Made by a program: the position numbers and the translations under genes. The notes under the pieces are model-generated. The model had not been told where the DNA came from. It made no database searches and was given only the letters and a program-made list of their open reading frames with translations. This document shows positions 53,702 through 62,448 of a DNA stretch of 64,000 nucleotides, one piece after another (the stretch's first letter is position 1; every line of letters starts with the position of its first letter). The DNA comes from UBA964 sp031382085 (lineage in GTDB: Bacteria; Pseudomonadota; Gammaproteobacteria; Steroidobacterales; Steroidobacteraceae): the NCBI GenBank assembly GCA_031382085.1, contig JANMYM010000062.1, positions 1 through 64,000 on the forward strand, given 5' to 3'.

Positions 53702-54628
53702 TCACTTGGCCGCGGCGCGTTGCGCGTCGACCATTTTCTTGATGTAGGTCCAGGATGTTTCGTTAGGCCGCGCGTCATCGAGCGGCGGTGGCGCGAGATA
53801 CAACGGATAGGTGTTGCGTATCTCGCTGCGCAGTGGCTCGGACAATTCATCAATAGTCGCCACGCGCTTGCCGACCGTCGTAAAAACGACCAGGCCCGGC
53901 CGACCAGCCATCTTCATCCACGGAATCCAGTCCGAAACCCTGGCCCAGGAAATGGTGACCGTTGGCAGCGTCTTCTGCTTGCGATTCAGCAGCCACTTGG
54001 CGTCGGTGAAGGAATTCAGCATTTCGATGGCTTGGTACTTATTGCCGACCAGATCCTGGTAGTCCCCTGCCATGGGGTTGTCGTAAAAGAGCGGTGCTTC
54101 GCCGCTGGTCCAGACCTTGTCCTTGACGAACATGCCGCCGAATTCATGCGCCTTACCCTGATCGTTGTGGGCAAACATCGGTCCGCGCATGTTGACCGGG
54201 TCGTTAGCAACATGAACGACGTTCAACTCCTCGCCGGTCCAGGGATTTTTCCATTTGCGCAGCACCTGGTCCGTGGCCGGATCGAGATACAGCATCACTT
54301 CGCGGGACACCGAACGAAAGCCCGGGCCCTTCTTGGGGTCGGAAAAAGTGCCGCACTGGCGAATATTCATGCCCTGCACATTGAAGAGCACGCGGTCGCG
54401 CTCGCCCGGCACCCGGCTCAGCATGGTGCCCTTCCACCAGTGAATAATGGGCTTGCCATCCTCCAGCGAGCAAATCATTTTGCGCGTCATCTGCAGTGCA
54501 TCTTCCGGGACCCTGGCATCGAGCGGCTGGTTGTCCGCACGCGCCGCGAGGCCCACGGGAGCCGCCAGCAAGCTGATACCTAACAAAAGTGCGGCGCCTG
54601 CGCGCGACAAGTAAACCTGGATCTGCAT
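53702..54628 (-). CDS. DUF1838 family exported protein, second paralogue
   Basis: 308-residue exported paralogue of the next gene downstream, with a signal peptide ending about GLAARA (residue 31). It shares HWWKGTMLSRVPGE, LFNVQGMNIRQC, FRSVSREVMLYLDP, WKNPWTGEE, ANDPVN, SWARVSDWIPWMKMAG and PPPLDDARPNETSW. The middle region (about 120-200) is the most diverged, with charge changes around FVKDKVW, consistent with divergence after tandem duplication. AGGGGG lies a few bases before the ATG at 54628. First gene of the DUF1838-DUF1838-VOC/hydrolase unit. Confidence 0.85.
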   Translation of the reverse strand: MQIQVYLSRAGAALLLGISLLAAPVGLAARADNQPLDARVPEDALQMTRKMICSLEDGKPIIHWWKGTMLSRVPGERDRVLFNVQGMNIRQCGTFSDPKKGPGFRSVSREVMLYLDPATDQVLRKWKNPWTGEELNVVHVANDPVNMRGPMFAHNDQGKAHEFGGMFVKDKVWTSGEAPLFYDNPMAGDYQDLVGNKYQAIEMLNSFTDAKWLLNRKQKTLPTVTISWARVSDWIPWMKMAGRPGLVVFTTVGKRVATIDELSEPLRSEIRNTYPLYLAPPPLDDARPNETSWTYIKKMVDAQRAAAK

Positions 54629-54710
54629 GTATCCCCCTGACAGTCTCAAACCCTAGAGGCTCCAAAGACTAGCGTTATCGACGGCGCGGCGCGCCCCCGC
54701 CAGGCATTAT

Positions 54711-54727
54711 GCGCCGCCTAGCGGCGC
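54711..54727. repeat. Perfect inverted repeat at the zinc-finger gene stop
   Basis: GCGCCGC and GCGGCGC flank CTA as a perfect 7-bp stem with a 3-base loop. It covers the stop codon of the zinc-finger gene and could act as a transcription stop or stabiliser, but no T-run follows on either strand. Confidence 0.4.
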
Positions 54728-54921
54728 AACAGATATTCAGCGCCGCAATAGGGACATTTTGCCTCGCCGCTCTGCTCGATGGCCAGGTACACGCGGGGGT
54801 GCGAATTCCACAATTGCATCTGCGGCATCGGGCAGGAAAGCGGCAGGTCATCGACGCCCACTTCGTAGCGGGTCTGCGCATTGGGTTGCAGCAGGCTGAC
54901 GGGCTGGGTAAGGGATTGCAT
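54718..54921 (-). CDS. CHCC-type zinc-finger domain protein
   Basis: 67-residue protein of the zf-CHCC family related to the NDUFS6 zinc finger of complex I. The ligands are Cys in DDLPLSCPMP, His in NSHPRVY and two Cys in AKCPYCGAEY. Bacterial members are small stand-alone proteins of unknown role. The ATG at 54921 is 7 bases after the glnE stop, so it is probably cotranscribed with glnE. The frame extends upstream into glnE to 55071, but this would add antitypical sequence. Confidence 0.85.
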   Translation of the reverse strand: MQSLTQPVSLLQPNAQTRYEVGVDDLPLSCPMPQMQLWNSHPRVYLAIEQSGEAKCPYCGAEYLLRR

Positions 54922-54928
54922 CGATGGA

Positions 54929-57664
54929 TTATACGTTGGCGACAGCGAAAGTCTCCTGCCAGATGCGCATGACTGCCTTGCGTTCGGCCGCAAATTCGTG
55001 GTCGGGCACCGGCGCCACTTCGTCCCGCAATGAGCGGTGGTGACCCCGGCTGCGGTAAGTCCGATAGGCATTTGTTAGCTCATCGACCACTTCCTGTGCA
55101 ACAAGTCCATCGGATGCCAGCGACTCCAGTTGCCGTATCGTATCGGAATAAAAGGCCACCGGCGGCCGTCGCGCCGCATGCAGCAACGCCCAGTACTGGG
55201 CCAGGAACTCGATATCCGCGATACCGCCGACTCCCTGCTTGAGATCGAATTCACCGGCAGCGGACTTGTCGAGTTCGCGGCGCATGCGTTCGCGCATGCT
55301 GCGGACATCGTCCCGCAGCTTGTCGCGCCGCACGAACTGCGTGACGACCTCCATGCGCAGGGCCTGGAAGCGCGCGCGCAGCTCAGGGTCGCCGGCCACC
55401 GCGCGCGAATGCAACAGGGCCTGGTGCTCCCAGGTCCAGGCTTCGCAGCGTTGATATTCCCGAAAGGCTTCGATGCCGGTGATCAGCATGCCGCCCTTGC
55501 CACTCGGCCTGAGCCTGACATCGACTTCGTAAAGGCGGCCCGCCGCCGAATGCATGCTGAGCAGGTGCAGGATCCGCTGCGCGAGCCGCACGAAAAACAC
55601 CTGGTTGTCGACCGCTTGCGGCGCCGTGGTTTCCTGCTGCTCGCCGATCGAATCATGAAGAAAAACCAGATCCAGATCCGAGGCATACCCCAGCTCGAAG
55701 CCGCCCAGCTTGCCGTAACCTAACGCGCAGATACGGACCGCGCGGCGCGCAGCGCCTGCACCGCAGCTGGGAGTCCCGAATTGCGCGACCATCTGGCGCC
55801 ACGCGAGGCGCATGGCCTGTTCGACAATCAACTCGGCGACGTCGGTCAGGCGATCGCTGACCTGCATCAATGGCAGGCGGCCAGAAAGATCCGCCACTGC
55901 CACACGGAACTGCGCCGCGTTCTTGAACTGGCACAGGGCCTCATGCACGCGCTCGTCGTCCGCGACATCGATGCGTACCAGTCGTTCCTCAAGATCGGCG
56001 GCCATCTCGGCTGTGGCCGGTGTCTGCGCAAACAGGCGCTCATCCAGCAATTCATCCAGCAACAAAGGGAACGCTGCCATCTGTTTCGCGAGAAAATCGC
56101 TCGCACCGCACAACTCGACAAAGCGGCGCCGCGCCAGCTGGTTTTCCACTAACAACGCAAAATAGCTCGAACGTTGGCCGATTGCCTCCAGAATCTGCAG
56201 CACCCGCAACAGCAGCACCAACTGCTGCTCCGGCGCCTGCTGCGCAATCGCCGGCAACGTACTTGCCAGCAAGGTGCTCAGGCGCCGCTCGCCCGTGGCA
56301 TCCAGCCGCCGAATCCGCGGACCGCTGCGAAACTCCTCCAGTAACCGTGCGGCTTCCCTGGCATCGTGGAACGCGCTCTCGGGCGCTGCCGCGGCAGCCG
56401 CTGCAACGCGCGTATCATCGGCGACGCCCAGGGCCAGGGCTGCGAAGTGGCCGCGCACGACGGCGCGCTCGCGATCCAGGCCGGCCAGCAGTTGCTGCCA
56501 GTCCGCTACGCCCATCGCGGCCGCGAGCCGCTGGCGGTCATCGGCACGGATCGGCAATTGATGGACTTGCGCGTCGCGCAACATTTGCAGGCGGTTTTCC
56601 AGCACGCGCAGGTATCGATAGGCCTGTCCCAACTCCGTAACCGTCGCCTCCGGCAGCAGCCGTCCGCCGCTCAGCCGTGGCAGCACAGCTAACAAACCAG
56701 GTGTTTGCAGGCGCGCGTCCTGCCCGCCGCGGATCAGTTGCAGCGCCTGCACGATGAACTCGATCTCGCGAATTCCGCCGGGCCCCAGTTTGATGTCATC
56801 CTGCAGGTCGCGACGTGCGACCTGCTTCTCGATCAGCCCTTTCATTTCGCGCAGGCTCTCGAACACGCCGAAATCGAGATACCGCCGGAAAACAAACGGC
56901 CGAACCGCGCCGGCGAAGAGTTCCGCGTAGTGAGTTGCGCCGACAATTGCCCGCGCTTTCACCCACGCGTAGCGTTCCCAGTCCCTGCCATGCTGCAGCA
57001 GATAGTCTTCGAAAGCCGCAAAACTGCAAGCTAACGGTCCCGAGTCACCGAATGGCCTGAGCCGCATGTCAACCCGGAAAACGAAGCCGTCGACCGTCGC
57101 CTTCGCCAGCAATTGGATCAGCTGCTGGCCGAGGCGTATGAAAAACTCATCGTTGCTGACCGGCGCGGCATGGTCCGTCTCACCGCCTTCCGGAAACAGG
57201 AACACGAGGTCGATGTCGGAGGAAAAATTGAGCTCGCCACCACCGAGCTTGCCCATGCCCACCACCACCAGCGACAACGAACTTCCGGCGCTGTCGCGCG
57301 GCTGGCCGAAACGCTCGACTGTCGCGGCCCAGGCATGCTCGTAGGCGCAGCGAATCGCGGCATCGGCAAAGCCCGACAAATGCGCCAGCGTCTCCTCGAC
57401 GGTGGCGAGGCCGGCGAGGTCCCGATACGCGATCGCCGCCATTTCGCGCCGCCGCCAGCGGCGCAGCCAGCGCAGCGCAGCGTCCGCCGAGGTGGCGGAC
57501 ACCGGCGGCGGAGAGCCGGGATAACAGTCGCCAAAACCGCGTGCCGCGCACCAGGCGGTCGCGAGCGCGCCGTGGCTGGCCAGATCCGCCCACAACCCGG
57601 CGTCGTTGTTAGCTGCCTGGGCCAGAAACTCGCTGATCGCAAAATAGTCGGACGGTGTGCTCAC
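54929..57664 (-). CDS. glnE: Bifunctional glutamine synthetase adenylyltransferase/deadenylase
   Basis: Adenylates and deadenylates glutamine synthetase in response to PII. 911 residues with two nucleotidyltransferase halves: the N-terminal deadenylase with GMGKLGGGELNFSSDIDLVFL and the C-terminal adenylyltransferase with GYGKLGGFELGYASDLDLVFL (each shown as the family G-x-G-K-L-G-G...D-x-D motif), plus RVDMRLRPFGDSG, GPGGIREIEF and GVGGIADIEF. E. coli GlnE is 946; the difference lies at the N-terminus. GTG at 57664 (STPSDYFAISEF) is preferred; TTG at 57688 is the longest option. It is divergent from the SDR gene. Confidence 0.95.
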   Translation of the reverse strand: MSTPSDYFAISEFLAQAANNDAGLWADLASHGALATAWCAARGFGDCYPGSPPPVSATSADAALRWLRRWRRREMAAIAYRDLAGLATVEETLAHLSGFADAAIRCAYEHAWAATVERFGQPRDSAGSSLSLVVVGMGKLGGGELNFSSDIDLVFLFPEGGETDHAAPVSNDEFFIRLGQQLIQLLAKATVDGFVFRVDMRLRPFGDSGPLACSFAAFEDYLLQHGRDWERYAWVKARAIVGATHYAELFAGAVRPFVFRRYLDFGVFESLREMKGLIEKQVARRDLQDDIKLGPGGIREIEFIVQALQLIRGGQDARLQTPGLLAVLPRLSGGRLLPEATVTELGQAYRYLRVLENRLQMLRDAQVHQLPIRADDRQRLAAAMGVADWQQLLAGLDRERAVVRGHFAALALGVADDTRVAAAAAAAPESAFHDAREAARLLEEFRSGPRIRRLDATGERRLSTLLASTLPAIAQQAPEQQLVLLLRVLQILEAIGQRSSYFALLVENQLARRRFVELCGASDFLAKQMAAFPLLLDELLDERLFAQTPATAEMAADLEERLVRIDVADDERVHEALCQFKNAAQFRVAVADLSGRLPLMQVSDRLTDVAELIVEQAMRLAWRQMVAQFGTPSCGAGAARRAVRICALGYGKLGGFELGYASDLDLVFLHDSIGEQQETTAPQAVDNQVFFVRLAQRILHLLSMHSAAGRLYEVDVRLRPSGKGGMLITGIEAFREYQRCEAWTWEHQALLHSRAVAGDPELRARFQALRMEVVTQFVRRDKLRDDVRSMRERMRRELDKSAAGEFDLKQGVGGIADIEFLAQYWALLHAARRPPVAFYSDTIRQLESLASDGLVAQEVVDELTNAYRTYRSRGHHRSLRDEVAPVPDHEFAAERKAVMRIWQETFAVANV

Positions 57665-57711
57665 ACGACAAGACTGCCACAAGTACAAAAGCTGGGGTAC
57701 GCTAGCTACGA

Positions 57712-58428
57712 ATGAGCACAGTACTTGTAACCGGGGCCAGCCAGGGACTCGGACTTGAAATGGTCCGGCAGTACGCCAATTCCGGCTGGGATGTCATCGC
57801 ATCCTGCCGCAGCCCCGACAAAGCCACCGAACTGCAGGTCTTGAAACGAAAGTGGGGCGGCGCGGTCAACGTCGAAACACTGGATGTCACCCGCCCCGAG
57901 CAGATTGAGTGGCTCGCGGGAAAATATGCTAACACCGCCATCGACCTGCTGATCAACAATGCCGGCGACATCGGTCCGCGCGGCGCGGCGAAAGAGCAGC
58001 TGCACAAGCAATTTTTCGGCAGCCTGGATTATGCGGCCTGGCAACGGGTCATCGACGTCAACACGTTTGGCCCGATGCGCATTGCCGAGGCATTTGTCGA
58101 CCATGTCGAGCGCAGTGCCGCGAAGAAAATGATATTCATGTCGAGTACCACGGGATCCAATACCGAGGGCGTCCAAAATGTCTTCGCGTATTGTTCCAGC
58201 AAGGCGACGCTCAACAAATGCGTGACCATGCTGTCACGTGCGGTGCGCGATCGGGGCATCATCGCGGCGGCTTTGTGCCCCGGGCATGTGCGCACCGCGC
58301 TGGGCGGCACGGGCGCCACCATGGACGCCCAGGAATCAGTCACCGGCCTGCGCAAGATCATTGCCGGCCTGACCATGGCCAACAGCGGCAGCTTTATCCG
58401 CTACAACGGTGAACGCGTCGCCTGGTAA
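57712..58428 (+). CDS. SDR family NAD(P)-dependent oxidoreductase
   Basis: 238-residue classical short-chain dehydrogenase. The cofactor loop is TGASQGLGLEM, the NNAG motif is in LLINNAGDIGP, the catalytic Ser is in FMSSTTGS and Tyr-Lys in AYCSSKATLNK. It resembles the CsgA/sniffer-type group (short, ending in a GSF segment). The C-terminus (SGSFIRYNGERVAW) suggests a small substrate pocket; the substrate is unknown. It starts with ATG at 57712, 47 bases from the divergent glnE start, and is 87 bases upstream of the HDOD gene. Confidence 0.88.
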   Translation: MSTVLVTGASQGLGLEMVRQYANSGWDVIASCRSPDKATELQVLKRKWGGAVNVETLDVTRPEQIEWLAGKYANTAIDLLINNAGDIGPRGAAKEQLHKQFFGSLDYAAWQRVIDVNTFGPMRIAEAFVDHVERSAAKKMIFMSSTTGSNTEGVQNVFAYCSSKATLNKCVTMLSRAVRDRGIIAAALCPGHVRTALGGTGATMDAQESVTGLRKIIAGLTMANSGSFIRYNGERVAW

Positions 58429-58515
58429 CTGAGAGCGCCGTCACAGCGGCGGCCGTGCTGAGTCTCCAGCAACCCGCATTCAAGGGCAGGCGCCGGCCGG
58501 TCGATACCTCGGGAT

Positions 58516-59418
58516 ATGGCGGAACCGCTAAAAGTCCCTTCGTCAGCCCAATTGGCGGCTGCACGGCACGATCTGAGTCTGGCACTGCAACAGCCGCACC
58601 TGGCGCTGCGACCCTTGCCGCTGCCCGCGGTGGCGCTGCGGGTTACGCAGATGTCCGAGGTCGACACTGATGCCGCGGTGCTCGCGGGACTGATCCAGAA
58701 GGATGCCGGCCTCGCCGCGCAGATCATCAAGGTCGCGAATTCAGCACTGTACGCCCGTCGCAATCCGGTCACATCGCTGCAGCAGGCCATTTCCTGGCTC
58801 GGCGTCGCGGAAGTCCGAAAAATTGCTGTTAGCTGCGCGTTGCATGCGCAACTGTTCGCAGGCAAGGGCGCCGAACGGGCTCTTGCGCCAGTGTGGGCCG
58901 AGTCGCTGGCGAGTGCATGTTTCGGCCAGGAAATCGCCCGCCTGCGCCGCCGCGGCGTCGAGCCGGCATACCTGTGCGGTTTGCTGCATCGTGGCGGCTA
59001 CGCGTCGCTCATCCAGACGCTGGCCGCAAACAAAGCGCATGCCGGTTTGTTAGCGGATGCGTCGGCGGTGGCGCAACTCGCGGCCGAATTCGAAGCGCCG
59101 CTGGCACGGTTCCTCGCCAAGGATTGGGGTTTGCCGGAACTCGTGGCCGCCGGCCTGCTGTACTGGCGCACGCCCGGGGATCCGCAGGTGTTGCAACTCG
59201 CCAAGCCATCGCGACTTGCGCTGCTGGAAATCGTGCTGGCGCGCGCACTGTCCGCGCAGTTGCAAAACACGCCGGCATTGGCAGATGACGCCACACCGCC
59301 TGAGCTCGCAAGCAGCGCGGCGCCACTCATCGACGAACTTGGCATTTACCAGGACGATTTACAGGTGCTGTGGAGCAAGCGTGAAGCTGTCATCAATGCG
59401 GTGGAGAGTTTTAAGTGA
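58516..59418 (+). CDS. HDOD domain-containing signalling protein
   Basis: 300-residue protein with an HDOD domain (about 30-235), a catalytically inactive relative of HD hydrolases used in signalling. PLPAVALRVTQM, VLAGLIQKDAGLAAQIIKVANSALY, AISWLGVAEVRKIA and YLCGLLHRGGY are the characteristic blocks, while the HD pair itself is absent. No attached GGDEF, EAL or receiver domain. It overlaps the sthA start by 4 bases (ATGA-like), suggesting cotranscription. Role unknown. Confidence 0.88.
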   Translation: MAEPLKVPSSAQLAAARHDLSLALQQPHLALRPLPLPAVALRVTQMSEVDTDAAVLAGLIQKDAGLAAQIIKVANSALYARRNPVTSLQQAISWLGVAEVRKIAVSCALHAQLFAGKGAERALAPVWAESLASACFGQEIARLRRRGVEPAYLCGLLHRGGYASLIQTLAANKAHAGLLADASAVAQLAAEFEAPLARFLAKDWGLPELVAAGLLYWRTPGDPQVLQLAKPSRLALLEIVLARALSAQLQNTPALADDATPPELASSAAPLIDELGIYQDDLQVLWSKREAVINAVESFK

Positions 59419-60854
59419 GCGGGCCATTGCAGAAATTTGATTTTGTCGTCATTGGTTCAGGCCCCGCCGGCCAGAAAGCCGCGATACAGGCCGCCAAGTC
59501 GGACCAGCGGGTCGCGGTCATTGAACGGCAGGCGACCGTCGGTGGCGCCTGCGTACACTCCGGCACCATCCCGAGCAAGTCGCTGCGCGAACAGGCCCTG
59601 CGCTACCGCGCCGCGCACTCGCGCAGTCGCGACATGACGGAATTACTGGACGTGCCCCTTTGTGATTTGTTAGCTGGAGTGGCCGCAACGGTCGCTGCGC
59701 ACGATCGCTACATGGCTGCGCAACTGCAACGCAATAAAATCACGCTGCTCCGCGGGCGCGCGCATTTCCGTGCGCCAGGATTGCTGACGGTGCGGTTGCC
59801 CGACGGTGGCAGCGTCGATGTCATGGGCAATCGTGTCGTCATCGCCACCGGCTCGCGCCCCCGCGCTCCCGACAACATCATTGTCGATCACGAGCATGTG
59901 CTCGACAGTGATTCAATCCTGTCCCTGCCCTATCTGCCCCGCAATCTACTGGTGGCGGGCAGCGGCGTCATTGCCAGCGAATATGCATCCATGCTCGCGG
60001 CGCTGGGTTGCCACGTCGTGCAGGTGGATCGCAGCCCAAGACCGCTGGCCTTCCTCGACTCGGAACTGACCGACTACTACCTGCAGGAATTGCGCGGCAA
60101 CGGCAGCGATTACCTGGGTGGAGTCGAGCTTGTTGGCACGCGATTCGACGGCGTCTGCCAGACCGAATGCCGATTGTCCAATGGCGAGACCCTGCGCGTC
60201 GACAAAGTGCTGGTGGCATCCGGGCGACTGGCCAATGTGGATACCCTGAATCTCGCGGCCGCGGGTGTCGAACTTGCCGCACGCGGCTACATTGCCGTTG
60301 ACGATGAATTCGCGACCAACGTCCCCGGCATTTATGCCGCCGGCGATGTCATCGGCCCGCCGGCATTGGCTTCCGTCTCGATGGAGCAAGGCCGCCGTGC
60401 GGCGTGTCACGCGTTAGGTCTGATGGTCAACCAGGATCTCGGAAGTGGCGCACCGTCGGGCATCTACACCATCCCGGAAATGGCCACCGTGGGCAGCGAC
60501 GAGGCCACGGTGCGCAAACATCTGGGCGGCGCGACCGTCGGCCGTGCCCGCTTTGCGGAAATCGCCCGCGGCCAGATCGCCGGTGCGCAGCGCGGCCTGC
60601 TGAAACTGGTGGCCGACCCGGATGGCCGTCGCGTGTTAGGCGCCCAGGTGGTTGGCGACGGCGCCGCGGATCTGGTGCACATCGCACAAATGGGTATTGC
60701 GGCGCATTTCGATGTCGATACCTTCATCGACAACGTGTTCAACTTCCCGACGCTCGCCGAGGCCTACCGGGTTGCGGCGCTCGATATCGCGCGGCAACGG
60801 CGCACTGCGGCCAGCAACATGGCGGTGGTAGCCGCCATGGCTGAACTGCTGTAG
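59415..60854 (+). CDS. sthA: Soluble pyridine nucleotide transhydrogenase
   Basis: 479-residue flavoprotein of the disulfide reductase superfamily that transfers hydride between NADPH and NAD. FAD binding is VVIGSGPAGQKAAIQAAK. The usual redox CxxxxC is reduced to a single Cys in GGACVHSGTIPSKSLRE, as in E. coli SthA, which excludes lipoamide dehydrogenase or glutathione reductase. The NAD(P) fold follows (VAGSGVIASEYASMLAALG), then YAAGDVIGPPALASVSMEQGR and a dimer domain with YTIPEMATVG and FNFPTLAEAYRVAAL. It overlaps the HDOD gene by 4 bases and converges with fumarase. Confidence 0.93.
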   Translation: MSGPLQKFDFVVIGSGPAGQKAAIQAAKSDQRVAVIERQATVGGACVHSGTIPSKSLREQALRYRAAHSRSRDMTELLDVPLCDLLAGVAATVAAHDRYMAAQLQRNKITLLRGRAHFRAPGLLTVRLPDGGSVDVMGNRVVIATGSRPRAPDNIIVDHEHVLDSDSILSLPYLPRNLLVAGSGVIASEYASMLAALGCHVVQVDRSPRPLAFLDSELTDYYLQELRGNGSDYLGGVELVGTRFDGVCQTECRLSNGETLRVDKVLVASGRLANVDTLNLAAAGVELAARGYIAVDDEFATNVPGIYAAGDVIGPPALASVSMEQGRRAACHALGLMVNQDLGSGAPSGIYTIPEMATVGSDEATVRKHLGGATVGRARFAEIARGQIAGAQRGLLKLVADPDGRRVLGAQVVGDGAADLVHIAQMGIAAHFDVDTFIDNVFNFPTLAEAYRVAALDIARQRRTAASNMAVVAAMAELL

Positions 60855-60865
60855 CGGGGTCCCGT

Positions 60866-62392
60866 CTAGCGCTTGTGGACCGGGATGCCGGCCGCGATCT
60901 TCTGACTCCACTCGGCGGGGCCGGTCTGGTGTACCGACTGGCCGCTCGCATCCACTGCGACCGTCACCGGCATGTCCTTGACCGTGAACTCGTAAATGGC
61001 CTCCATGCCGAGTTCTTCGAACGCGACAACCCGCGACGCCTTGATGGCTTTCGACACCAGGTAGGCGGCGCCACCGACCGCCATGAGGTAGGCGGCGCGA
61101 TGTTTGCGGATCGACTCGATCGCGCCCGGCCCGCGCTCGGCCTTGCCGATCATGACCAGCAGTCCCAGCTGACCTAACATCATGTCGGTGAACTTGTCCA
61201 TGCGGGTCGCGGTGGTCGGCCCCGCAGGACCCACGACTTCGTCCCGGACCGGATCCACCGGCCCGACGTAGTAAATTGCACGATTGCGGAAATCGACGCC
61301 TGGCGGCAGGTTCTTACCGTTGGCTAACAGTTCCGCAATGCGCTTATGGGCCGCATCGCGACCGGTCAGCATCGCGCCGTTCAAGAGCAAACGCTCGCCC
61401 GGCTTCCAGGACGCAACCTCTGCCGGCGTCAGTTTATCGAGGTCAACTCGACGGGCTTGCGCCGAGGGCTGCCAGTTGACCGTGGGCCACAGCGCGAGAT
61501 CCGGCGGCGCAAGTTTAGCGGGCCCGCTGCCGTCCAGCGCGAAATGAATATGCCGTGTGGCCGCGCAGTTCGGGATCATGCCGACCGGTTTGCCGGCCGC
61601 ATGCGTCGGATAGTCCAGGATTTTTACGTCCAGAACCGTTGTCAGCCCACCCAGGCCCTGGGCGCCAATGCCGAGCGCGTTGACCTTGTCGCAGAGTTCG
61701 ATGCGCAGTTCCTCGATCGGGGTCCGCGGCCCGCGCGCCTTGAGCTGCGCCATGTCGATGCTCGACATCATCGCTTCCTTGGCGAGCACCAGGGCTTTTT
61801 CCGGCGACCCGCCAATGCCGATACCTAACATTCCGGGAGGACACCAGCCCGCGCCCATCAGGGGCACAGTCTTCAGCACCCAGTCGACGATGGAGTCCGT
61901 CGGATTCAGCATGACGAACCTGGCTTTGTTTTCGCTGCCACCGCCCTTGGCGCCTAACGTGATATCGACGTGATCGCCAGCGACCATTTCGACGTGCACG
62001 ATGGCGGGTGTGTTGTCGCGGGTATTCTTGCGCGTGAATGCCGGGTCGCTGACCATGGAAGCGCGCAGTTTGTTGTCGGAATTAAGGTAGGCGCGGCGTA
62101 CGCCTTCATCGATCATCTCGTTCAGCGTGCGCCTGGCATCCCAGCGCACATTCATGCCGAGCTTGACGAACACGACCACCAGGCCGGTGTCCTGGCAGAT
62201 GGGTCGATGTCCTTCGGCGCTCATGCGCGAGTTGGTCAGAATCTGCGCAATGGCGTCGCGGGCCGCCGGCGATTGCTCGATCTCATAGGCCCTGGCCAGC
62301 GCCGTGATGTAGTCCGGCGGATGGTAGTACGAGATGTACTGCAATGCGTCCGCGACGCTTTCGATCAGGTCGTCTTCCTTGATGATGCTCAC
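60866..62392 (-). CDS. fumA: Fumarate hydratase, class I (iron-sulfur)
   Basis: Oxygen-sensitive [4Fe-4S] fumarase converting fumarate and malate. 508 residues in the two-domain single-chain form: alpha part with RPICQDTGLVVVFV, LKTVPLMGAGWCPPGMLGIGIGGSPEK and IGAQGLGGLTTVLDVK, then the beta part with LNGAMLTGRDAAHKR, YYVGPVDPVRDEVVGPAGPTTATRMDKF. The three cluster Cys are in ICQDTG, GWCPPG and PNCAAT. GTG at 62392 has GGAGAC 4 bases upstream, which decides the start over an ATG-frame reaching 62443. Tartrate dehydratase-like alternatives are less likely given the length. Confidence 0.93.
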   Translation of the reverse strand: MSIIKEDDLIESVADALQYISYYHPPDYITALARAYEIEQSPAARDAIAQILTNSRMSAEGHRPICQDTGLVVVFVKLGMNVRWDARRTLNEMIDEGVRRAYLNSDNKLRASMVSDPAFTRKNTRDNTPAIVHVEMVAGDHVDITLGAKGGGSENKARFVMLNPTDSIVDWVLKTVPLMGAGWCPPGMLGIGIGGSPEKALVLAKEAMMSSIDMAQLKARGPRTPIEELRIELCDKVNALGIGAQGLGGLTTVLDVKILDYPTHAAGKPVGMIPNCAATRHIHFALDGSGPAKLAPPDLALWPTVNWQPSAQARRVDLDKLTPAEVASWKPGERLLLNGAMLTGRDAAHKRIAELLANGKNLPPGVDFRNRAIYYVGPVDPVRDEVVGPAGPTTATRMDKFTDMMLGQLGLLVMIGKAERGPGAIESIRKHRAAYLMAVGGAAYLVSKAIKASRVVAFEELGMEAIYEFTVKDMPVTVAVDASGQSVHQTGPAEWSQKIAAGIPVHKR

Positions 62393-62396
62393 GACA

Positions 62397-62402
62397 GTCT
62401 CC
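62397..62402 (-). promoter_or_regulatory. Ribosome binding site that decides the fumarase GTG start
   Basis: On the minus strand this reads GGAGAC and lies 4 bases before the GTG at 62392. No such site precedes the longer frame. Confidence 0.65.
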
Positions 62403-62448
62403 GCTTCGAACGCCTGCACAACCGAGCAGTAGTTTATCCTCATCGGTC

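Noticed and set aside
52744..53853. Repeated peptide RRSMTR-LTKHPG seen upstream of two minus-strand genes
   Set aside because: It is an out-of-frame reading of the conserved PPPLDDARPNETSW ends of the two DUF1838 genes, so it only confirms their duplication.
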